Positions 1 through 4,852 of a DNA stretch of 7,312 nucleotides are shown here, one piece after another. Every line of letters begins with the position of its first letter. Positions within the stretch are counted from its first letter, which is position 1. The notes under the pieces were generated by a model. The model did no database searches. It was not told where the DNA came from and was given only the letters and a program-made list of their open reading frames with translations. The stretch is from an uncultured Bacillota bacterium (GTDB lineage: Bacteria > Bacillota_I > Bacilli_A > RFN20 > CAG-826). Location: assembly GCA_946623775.1 (NCBI GenBank), contig CAMORJ010000074.1:1-7312 (forward strand), in the 5' to 3' direction. The position numbers and the translations under genes are program-made.

Positions 1-77
1 ACGCCTTGTTAGAGAAAAACGGTTCTGGCGTCTTTACCCCTTTGGAATAGGTCATAGGCAAATATCCGTTCATTGTT

Positions 78-112
78 CAAAAACGTCCTTGATCGCACTG
101 TATCAAGAACGT
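78..112 (-). terminator. Intrinsic terminator of the tRNA-Pro gene
   Basis: Read on the minus strand, ACGTTCTTGAT pairs with ATCAAGGACGT. This is an 11-bp stem containing one G-T wobble, closed by an 8-nt loop (94-101). A run of five T follows (79-83 on the plus strand, the last one shared with the stem). It begins 10 bp after the encoded CCA end of the tRNA and lies in the right orientation to end that transcript. Confidence 0.8.
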
Positions 113-122
113 ATTAGTCATT

Positions 123-200
123 TGGTCGAGATGGTGGGATTCGAACCCACGGTCTCCTGCTCCCAAAGCAGGCGCGATAACCAAGCTTCGCTACATCTCG
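123..200 (-). tRNA. trnP: tRNA-Pro (anticodon UGG)
   Basis: This is a full cloverleaf on the minus strand. The 7-bp acceptor stem is CGAGATG/CATCTCG, the D stem is GCGA/TCGC, and the anticodon stem CCTGC/GCAGG encloses the loop TTTGGGA. The T stem GTGGG/CCCAC encloses TTCGAAT. Loop positions 34-36 read TGG, decoding CCN proline codons, and G37 is the usual proline-tRNA base that TrmD methylates. The discriminator base is A (126), and CCA is encoded at 123-125. Total length is 78 nt including CCA. The tRNA has its own terminator 10 bp downstream, and no other tRNA is visible, so it looks monocistronic. I could not identify a convincing promoter in the AT-rich upstream stretch (201-240). Confidence 0.98.
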
Positions 201-239
201 AGCCCTGATATTTTGATGAAATAGCGAAGGGAAAGCAAG

Positions 240-262
240 AAAAACCGATTACTGTAAGTAAT
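240..262 (-). terminator. Possible weak terminator after the SGNH lipoprotein gene
   Basis: On the minus strand, 13 bp after the stop codon, ATTACT and AGTAAT form a 6-bp stem with a 3-nt loop. CGG and a run of five T follow. The stem is AT-rich and short, so termination may be leaky and transcripts could run into the tRNA gene. It is the only terminator-like structure between the two genes. Confidence 0.35.
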
Positions 263-275
263 AATGTGGGCTTTA

Positions 276-1025
276 TCAGATCGTGAGGCCAGGATTCTCG
301 GCTTCGTAGCAGCTCCTTAGATGGGCTTCCATGATGTCGGCGACCCAGCGATATCCTTTCGCATTGGGATGGATGCTATCGGACATATAGGATTTCAAAG
401 TGGCCTCATCCAGCTTCTCCATATCCTTATATCTATAATAATCGAGGACATGGATGTCCCATTTGGCTTGGATTTGGTCAAGCACGCCCACCAGTTGCTC
501 ATAGCGGGCATTCTCGTAATGGGGATTGGTGTAGATGGTGATATCGGCGATGAAATTCTCCTGGATATAGGCAATCAGCCATTCGATTGCCCCAGCGGTG
601 GTTTTGTCGTCGAAGGAATCGATATCCTTGCTCTCCCCCACCGTTCCGTAATCCATGTTGTTGGTGGCATCGTTGGTGGACAGCTGAATGATGAAGTGCT
701 GGTAATCGATATCCAAATCGATTCTGTTTTTGAACCTCGCGACATAGGAATTGCCTTTGGTGTTGGCTAAGTTAGTTCCCGAAACGGCTTCTTTGGTCAC
801 GTCGCAGCGCAGATCCTCATCGATCAATTCGACGAAAGACCTGCCGCCCGTGGTCGCGCCATAGGTGACGGAGGAGCCCAAAAAGAAGAACGCTGGCTGT
901 TTGCTTTCATCCACCAAAACGCGGCTAGTCGGCTTGGATGATTCTTGCGAAGAGGGGGAAGCAGGCGCTTCGCCGCATGAAGAAAGAATCAACAATGGAA
1001 GAGAAGCAAGCAATAAGCGTTTCAT
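276..1025 (-). CDS. SGNH/GDSL-type lipoprotein hydrolase
   Basis: This 249-residue protein is a predicted surface lipoprotein. It has a K-R start, a hydrophobic stretch and the lipobox LSSC with the lipid-modified cysteine at C17, followed by a Ser/Pro-rich linker to about residue 40. The rest is an SGNH-fold esterase/lipase-type domain. Block I is GSSVTYG with nucleophile S52 (G50-S51-S52, with Ser in place of the usual Asp of GDS). Block II has G83 in SGTN, and block III has N118 in STND. The C-terminal DSIHPN supplies D216 and H219. All four SGNH residues are therefore present, so activity is expected outside the membrane on an ester-linked substrate such as an acylated glycan. The substrate itself cannot be read from sequence. 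Start choice: ATG preceded by TAAGGAGC (1031-1038) at 5-nt spacing. The stop is TGA, which supports the standard genetic code. The gene lies 69 bp downstream of the TPM-like gene in the same direction and has its own -10 box, so it may be expressed both alone and by read-through. Confidence 0.93.
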   Translation of the reverse strand: MKRLLLASLPLLILSSCGEAPASPSSQESSKPTSRVLVDESKQPAFFFLGSSVTYGATTGGRSFVELIDEDLRCDVTKEAVSGTNLANTKGNSYVARFKNRIDLDIDYQHFIIQLSTNDATNNMDYGTVGESKDIDSFDDKTTAGAIEWLIAYIQENFIADITIYTNPHYENARYEQLVGVLDQIQAKWDIHVLDYYRYKDMEKLDEATLKSYMSDSIHPNAKGYRWVADIMEAHLRSCYEAENPGLTI

Positions 1026-1058
1026 AAATCGCTCCTTATAGTGAATATTACTAAGAGA

Positions 1059-1064
1059 ATTATA
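1059..1064 (-). promoter_or_regulatory. -10 box of the SGNH lipoprotein gene
   Basis: A perfect TATAAT lies on the minus strand in the 69-bp gap between the TPM-like gene and the lipoprotein gene, 33 bp before the start codon. The -35 region is poor: the best hexamer is TTTCAA, at 15-bp spacing. I call a promoter on the strength of the -10 hexamer, its location and the Shine-Dalgarno site correctly placed after it. Confidence 0.45.
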
Positions 1065-1094
1065 CCCAATAAGTGGCTTTTGAAATATAGCCGA

Positions 1095-2093
1095 TTAACG
1101 GAATCTGTCATCGGAATCAGGATCGATGAAGCGGTCATCCGCCAAAGAGGTTCCGCATTTGGGGCATTTGGTGATGGAGCCGGGGTAATATTGCGTGCCG
1201 CAGCGGATGCACGTCTTGATGGATGCGGGGTTCACGTTCGTTGCCTTCACCGCGCCTTTCAAAGCCTTGCGCTGGACATCGTTGACGATCATCGCCGCTA
1301 GGAAGAAGGCAACCATGCCGAACCAAGCGCAAGAGAAGACAATCATTGCGGGCTCGACGTAGAACGATTTGTCCATCAGCGTCGGGAGTATGGAATGGAA
1401 CGCATGGTCCACCGCCCCTCCGACCGTATACGCATTGCCGCGGAGGTCATCGTACAAAGCGGAATTGAAGGCATCGGTGACCTTGGTGGTCAATATTCCA
1501 TCCGTGTCATTGCCCTGCATCCCTTCGAAATGCCAATTCTCCCTTGGGGAACCGCTTTTGCCCGCATAGACGATCAGCCAATGCGATTCGTCGGAGAATA
1601 GCTTCAGGTATTCCCTATAGGCATAGTCCTCTAGGCTGGAAAAGCTGCTGGACCAAGTCTCGTTGTCTATGCATAGCAAATACGGCGAGATGCCGCTGAC
1701 GGTATAAAACTCGTTGAACGTCGACTCCAAAGCCGCCTCTTCCTCATCGGATAATGCATCCACGTGGTCGATGACTTCGATGGTGGAAGCGTAATTGGTC
1801 GGGAGTTTTGCAGGGTTATGGATTCCCGTGAAAAGCATTACGCCGACGGGAATAAGGGCGAATATGCCTAAGAAGACATAAGCCGCTGGGCTGTTCCTCC
1901 TTAATTGGTCGGGGGAAGTCGAGCTATAGATGACGCGCGGTTGAAAAGACCTGGTGTAATAGATATAGGAAGTCGCGCCGACGAAAGGCCTAGTAGAGAT
2001 GCGGGACGCGTTGCCACTGGAACCGCCATGATGCGATGAGCCGCCGGAATGGAATCCGCCGCCGCTGGAACCGCCGCCAGAAGAATGAGGCAT
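1095..2093 (-). CDS. Membrane-anchored TPM-like protein with Gly/Ser/His-rich N-terminus and C-terminal zinc ribbon
   Basis: The protein has 332 residues. Residues 1-30 are a low-complexity Gly/Ser/His segment. Residues 71-91 form one membrane helix. Residues about 103-240 resemble a TPM domain, with VIDHVDALSDEEEAALE, a central strand at SPYLLCID, SLEDYAYREY and the HWLIVYAG strand. Residues 249-271 form a second helix. A cytoplasmic-type zinc ribbon follows with C295, C298, C310 and C313 as two CxxCG knuckles. The TPM-like domain therefore sits between two helices, probably on the outer face. TPM proteins of known context work in membrane-protein quality control (thylakoid photosystem repair) or as phosphatases, and the role here is not established. 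The TPM assignment rests on pattern only. Start: ATG with GAAAGGAG (2100-2107) six bases upstream. A TATAAT (2121-2126) lies further upstream in the divergent spacer. It may be co-transcribed with the SGNH lipoprotein gene downstream. Confidence 0.8.
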   Translation of the reverse strand: MPHSSGGGSSGGGFHSGGSSHHGGSSGNASRISTRPFVGATSYIYYTRSFQPRVIYSSTSPDQLRRNSPAAYVFLGIFALIPVGVMLFTGIHNPAKLPTNYASTIEVIDHVDALSDEEEAALESTFNEFYTVSGISPYLLCIDNETWSSSFSSLEDYAYREYLKLFSDESHWLIVYAGKSGSPRENWHFEGMQGNDTDGILTTKVTDAFNSALYDDLRGNAYTVGGAVDHAFHSILPTLMDKSFYVEPAMIVFSCAWFGMVAFFLAAMIVNDVQRKALKGAVKATNVNPASIKTCIRCGTQYYPGSITKCPKCGTSLADDRFIDPDSDDRFR

Positions 2094-2120
2094 ATCCTGC
2101 TCCTTTCAAAAGCGTACTTA

Positions 2121-2126
2121 ATTATA
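2121..2126 (-). promoter_or_regulatory. -10 box of the TPM-like gene
   Basis: TATAAT on the minus strand, 27 bp upstream of the start codon, is followed by a strong Shine-Dalgarno site. The -35 position at 17-bp spacing is TTCGAT, a weak match. The region between the two hexamers holds the perfect palindrome 2130-2139, so this promoter may be controlled. Confidence 0.5.
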
Positions 2127-2129
2127 TAC

Positions 2130-2139
2130 GCGTGCACGC
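2130..2139. promoter_or_regulatory. Palindrome in divergent spacer, candidate operator
   Basis: GCGTGCACGC is a perfect 10-bp palindrome. It lies immediately upstream of the TPM-gene -10 box, within the presumed -35/-10 spacer. It is also 73 bp upstream of the divergent four-helix membrane protein gene. No second copy is visible elsewhere in the window. A protein bound there would sit on the TPM promoter. This is inferred from position only. Confidence 0.3.
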
Positions 2140-2193
2140 AATTATCGAATCCCAAGATAGCGCGGGCAAGCGGATAGTGATATCATCGCTACC

Positions 2194-2203
2194 GGAAAGG
2201 AGG
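2194..2203 (+). promoter_or_regulatory. Shine-Dalgarno site fixing the start of the four-helix protein
   Basis: GGAAAGGAGG lies 9 bases before the ATG at 2213. The reading frame is open upstream to 2036, overlapping the divergent TPM-like gene. Only this ATG has a ribosome site, and only from here does a membrane helix start almost at once, so 2213 is taken as the start. Confidence 0.85.
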
Positions 2204-2212
2204 AAATGTCAA

Positions 2213-2680
2213 ATGAACAGACTTAAGAACAATGCATGGGCCATGGTCCTCTTCGTCGTTACTTCGGTCGCTTTGGCTTTGGCAATCGCGAATACCATCA
2301 TCACCATCATGGGCATCAATGAGGTCGTCGAGGCCGCTATCCAGGCCACCAGGGAGACCACCCCCGACGCAACCGAAGAAGCCCTTCAGTTTGCAGGTGC
2401 CGTCGCCAAAGGCGTCGCCATCGCAGCCATGGTGTTTGCTTTGTCGTTCTCCGTCCTCATCGCCATCGGCGGATACATGTATTCGCTCAAGGGCAAATGG
2501 GGCGTCTTCTGCTTGGTCGTGGCCATCCTCAAGATCATCGGCGTGGCCATCACCTTGTTCGGCATGGTCGGAAAGAGCATCCAGCCGTTGAACCTTGTCA
2601 CCAACATCCTCGACATCGTCATGAGCGGATTGTTTGTCGTCTCCGTATTCATGCTTCGCCGCAAAGACACGAACGACTAA
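2213..2680 (+). CDS. Small four-helix membrane protein, function unknown
   Basis: I do not recognise a family for this 155-residue protein. It starts MNRLKNN and has four hydrophobic segments. They lie at about residues 10-34, 66-90, 94-116 and 126-148. Between helix 1 and helix 2 is a 30-residue acidic, amphipathic stretch (about 35-64) with Thr/Pro/Glu residues. Helices 2 and 3 are joined by a short basic loop (LKGKWG). The protein ends in a basic-then-polar tail RRKDTND, suggesting that the C-terminus is cytoplasmic. By the positive-inside rule the N-terminus would also be inside and the acidic loop outside. No catalytic motif is visible. The gene is divergent from the TPM-like gene across a 119-bp spacer and convergent with the EAL gene, with a shared terminator. 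It thus forms its own transcription unit. No clear -10/-35 pair could be found for it. Confidence 0.88.
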   Translation: MNRLKNNAWAMVLFVVTSVALALAIANTIITIMGINEVVEAAIQATRETTPDATEEALQFAGAVAKGVAIAAMVFALSFSVLIAIGGYMYSLKGKWGVFCLVVAILKIIGVAITLFGMVGKSIQPLNLVTNILDIVMSGLFVVSVFMLRRKDTND

Positions 2681-2694
2681 TCGTCAATTCATAC

Positions 2695-2723
2695 AAAAAA
2701 GTACGCAGCGATGCGTACTTTTT
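2695..2723. terminator. Bidirectional intrinsic terminator between convergent genes
   Basis: AAAAAGTACGCA (2696-2707) and TGCGTACTTTTT (2712-2723) are perfectly complementary over 12 bp with the loop GCGA, a GNRA tetraloop in the plus-strand RNA. The stem core is GTACGCA/TGCGTAC. It is flanked by A runs on one side and T runs on the other, so it works in both directions. It begins 15 bp after the stop of the four-helix gene and 22 bp after the stop of the EAL gene. Confidence 0.9.
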
Positions 2724-2744
2724 GTTTTGTCTTTGCGGCGAACG

Positions 2745-4661
2745 CTACGCGAGGTAGGGGCCGTTCTCCCGCTTGAGGTATTCCACGAATTCCGCAGCGG
2801 GGATTGGTTCGGAGTAATAGAAGCCCTGGATGTAGTCTATGCCGAATTCCGAGAGCATCTCGGTTTGCTTTCTGTCTTCCACCCCTTCTTGCAGCACCTT
2901 GAAGGACAGATCCTTCAGCATCCTGATCATCGAGTTCAAAGTCTTTTGGGCGACTTCGGAAGTCATCGCGCTGTCGAGGATGGACTTATCGATCTTCACG
3001 ATGCGGAACGGCATATCGTAGAGATAGGTGAAGTTCGAATAGCCGGTTCCGAAGTCATCGATGGAGAAGACGAAGCCGTCATTGATGAAGCGGTTCATCA
3101 TGCCCTGCGCGATCTGCTGATTCTCAATGAAGGCGGATTCGGTGATCTCGAAGTTGATGAAGGAAGGCGGAACGTTGAAGCGTTTGATGATTTCCTGGAT
3201 CGTCGGATAAAGGAGCGGGTCGATGATCTGCAGCGACGAGAGGTTCACTTCGATGTACTCAATGCCCAGCGCCTTGAAATCCACGCGGGATTGCAGCTGC
3301 GCGACCTTGCGGAATATCTGCAGGCCGAGTTTGCCGATCTGCCCGTTCTTCTCCGCGACGGGGATGAATTCGCCAGGAGACAGATATCCAAGCTTCTCAT
3401 CCTTGATGCGGCAGAGGGCTTCGGCGGAATTGATGCGCTTCAGCTTGCAGGAATAGATGGGTTGGTAATATACGAGGACCGATTCGTTCTCGATGGCCCT
3501 TTCGATGGCGGCTTCGATTTCCGCTTCCCTCTTCAGACGTTCTAAGACTTCCACGCCTTTCTCCCCTCCGGCGATATACGGAGCATCGAGGACGAGGACG
3601 ATTTCCTGTATTGTCTTCACCTGCGTCGGAACCTCAAGGCGGATATAAAGCGGGTCGAAGCGGATTTGGTTATGCTCAACGCCGAAGCCTTTGGAGAAGC
3701 CGGCGCGCAGAGCGGACATCAGCTCATCGATTTGGTTCGAGGCGACCATGGGGATCACGATATTCCCTTCGCCGCAGTCATAGATCCGGAAATTATTGTT
3801 CATCCGGAGGCAGAAAGAACCGACTTCCTTCAATGCGGCATTCACGCTTTTGACGCCATAGCTGACGTTGAGGCGATGGATGTCGGCGAGCTTGATGATG
3901 ACCAATTCGCGAGGGGAGCGATTGCCGACGATGGACTCCGCATCGGCCAAGAACGAGGATAGGTTGTATAGCCTCGTCGTCGGATCGCGCCTGCTCTCTT
4001 CCGTTTCGAAATTGACCGCCATGACGAACAAGACGACGGAGCAAACGAATATCTCGACCATCCAAGGCTTGAAGATAAGCTGGACGACGGTTGCGCCCGC
4101 CGCGGTGGCGATGAACAAAATGATGAGGCCGGCATAGCCCTTCGGGAGGTTCTTGCGGAAAACGACGGCTTCCACGGCCGTGACAAACATGTAGAAGAAC
4201 GCAGAACCATACAAAGCCCAGATGGCCCAGCCATGCTGATAATTGTTCTCGGCATCGAAATAGAACACCCAATGGGTCGCGCCGTTGATGAATAGCATCG
4301 ACAGGCCAAACACCGCCGGCAAAGCCGTCAGGATATAGAACCATGGCTTTTTGAATCTGCGGATCAGCGCATTGGAATAGATGAAGAAGATAATCGGCAT
4401 GAGATTGTGGGTGAAAAGGAAAATGCCATTCAGCCAATTCAATGCCACCATATTGACTTCGCCGCCTTGGGCGATGGTGTTGATCATGATGTTTGCAGCC
4501 GCATCCAAAGAAGCGGAGAAAAGCTCCGAGAGGACGAGCAATAGGAAAAGAATGTTTCGTCTGTTCTTAAGGCAACGACGATGGATCAAGAGTATGATCG
4601 TTACCAAACACACGAATACAGCGGCAAATTCATATTCGTAGAAATATTTTAAAGGAGACAT
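2745..4661 (-). CDS. Seven-helix membrane c-di-GMP phosphodiesterase, degenerate GGDEF plus intact EAL
   Basis: The protein has 638 residues. Residues 1-220 contain about seven membrane helices, like the 7TM sensor modules of signalling enzymes. Residues about 226-385 are a GGDEF-fold domain, recognisable from DPTTRLYN (226-233). Its active-site motif is replaced by CGEGN (296-300), so cyclase activity is not expected. Residues about 390-638 are an EAL domain with E414 (EAL), N473, E505, D535-D536 (DDFGTG), K556 (KID), E592 (EGVE) and Q612 (QGF). From N473 onward the spacing of these residues matches RocR exactly, and E414-N473 is one residue longer. The protein should hydrolyse c-di-GMP to pGpG at the inner membrane face. 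The dead GGDEF may bind GTP or control dimerisation. The start is the only in-frame candidate after an upstream TGA, and it has no Shine-Dalgarno sequence. Its transcription unit is insulated by terminators on both sides. Confidence 0.95.
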   Translation of the reverse strand: MSPLKYFYEYEFAAVFVCLVTIILLIHRRCLKNRRNILFLLLVLSELFSASLDAAANIMINTIAQGGEVNMVALNWLNGIFLFTHNLMPIIFFIYSNALIRRFKKPWFYILTALPAVFGLSMLFINGATHWVFYFDAENNYQHGWAIWALYGSAFFYMFVTAVEAVVFRKNLPKGYAGLIILFIATAAGATVVQLIFKPWMVEIFVCSVVLFVMAVNFETEESRRDPTTRLYNLSSFLADAESIVGNRSPRELVIIKLADIHRLNVSYGVKSVNAALKEVGSFCLRMNNNFRIYDCGEGNIVIPMVASNQIDELMSALRAGFSKGFGVEHNQIRFDPLYIRLEVPTQVKTIQEIVLVLDAPYIAGGEKGVEVLERLKREAEIEAAIERAIENESVLVYYQPIYSCKLKRINSAEALCRIKDEKLGYLSPGEFIPVAEKNGQIGKLGLQIFRKVAQLQSRVDFKALGIEYIEVNLSSLQIIDPLLYPTIQEIIKRFNVPPSFINFEITESAFIENQQIAQGMMNRFINDGFVFSIDDFGTGYSNFTYLYDMPFRIVKIDKSILDSAMTSEVAQKTLNSMIRMLKDLSFKVLQEGVEDRKQTEMLSEFGIDYIQGFYYSEPIPAAEFVEYLKRENGPYLA

Positions 4662-4719
4662 GCTCGGCGAAATTGTAAACCTATTTAATCAATGTGAAAA
4701 GATATTCTTTTCAAGGGGC

Positions 4720-4770
4720 AAAACAGTCGATGATGCAGTGTCAAACCCTGAAAACCAAACAGACTGTTTT
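4720..4770. repeat. Inverted repeat upstream of the EAL gene
   Basis: AAAACAGTC (4720-4728) and GACTGTTTT (4762-4770) are perfect 9-bp inverted repeats with centres 42 bp apart, about four helical turns. The right arm also belongs to a local palindrome, AAACAG-A-CTGTTT (4757-4769). Between the arms, on the minus strand, lies a perfect TTGACA (4739-4744), but no convincing -10 follows at 16-19 bp. The region is 59-109 bp upstream of the EAL start codon and downstream of the hydrolase terminator. Regulation of the EAL gene is possible. Chance occurrence in AT-rich DNA cannot be excluded. Confidence 0.35.
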
Positions 4771-4805
4771 TCGCGGCGAATATCGATACATGTCCCCGCT
4801 GTTTT

Positions 4806-4828
4806 AAAAAACCCGGCCGAAGCCGGGT
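4806..4828 (-). terminator. Strong intrinsic terminator of the membrane hydrolase gene
   Basis: On the minus strand the 7-bp GC-rich stem ACCCGGC/GCCGGGT closes on a TTCG loop, a very stable tetraloop. A run of six T follows (4806-4811, one shared with the stem). It starts 24 bp after the hydrolase stop codon. It separates that gene from the EAL gene transcribed in the same direction. Confidence 0.95.
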
Positions 4829-4852
4829 CTAGGGACAATAAGACGAATCGCC

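Noticed and set aside
1..35. Possible hairpin ACGCC (1-5) with GGCGT (27-31) followed by CTTT
   Set aside because: The stem is only 5 bp with a loop of about 21 nt, and it is cut by the window edge. It could be the remnant of a terminator for a gene to the left, but is not supportable.
1..73. Minus-strand frame starting at 73 (MNGYLPMTYSK...) and open to the left edge, 24 codons
   Set aside because: Too short to judge. It has no ribosome site at proper spacing, and its upstream side is occupied by the tRNA terminator. It could be the start of a real gene but cannot be supported from this window.
123..200. tRNA 3' end as an integration site for a genomic island
   Set aside because: No integrase is visible and no repeat of the tRNA 3' end is found elsewhere in the window. 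The sequence to the left is too short to test this.
321..770. Plus-strand open frame of 149 codons opposite the SGNH gene
   Set aside because: It is antisense to conserved SGNH blocks, and its composition (Ile/Asp/Gly repeats) is what the reverse complement of that gene gives. No ribosome site.
2036..2212. N-terminal extension of the four-helix protein to 2036
   Set aside because: It would overlap the divergent TPM-like gene and lacks a ribosome site. The strong site at 2194-2203 fixes the start at 2213.
2634..3545. Plus-strand open frame of 303 codons opposite the EAL gene
   Set aside because: It lies entirely antisense to conserved EAL-domain codons and has no ribosome site. It also runs through the bidirectional terminator. 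It is a shadow of the real gene.
4662..4805. c-di-GMP riboswitch in the leader of the EAL gene
   Set aside because: The leader lacks the conserved GEMM core and any expression-platform hairpin next to the start. Only the inverted repeat was found.
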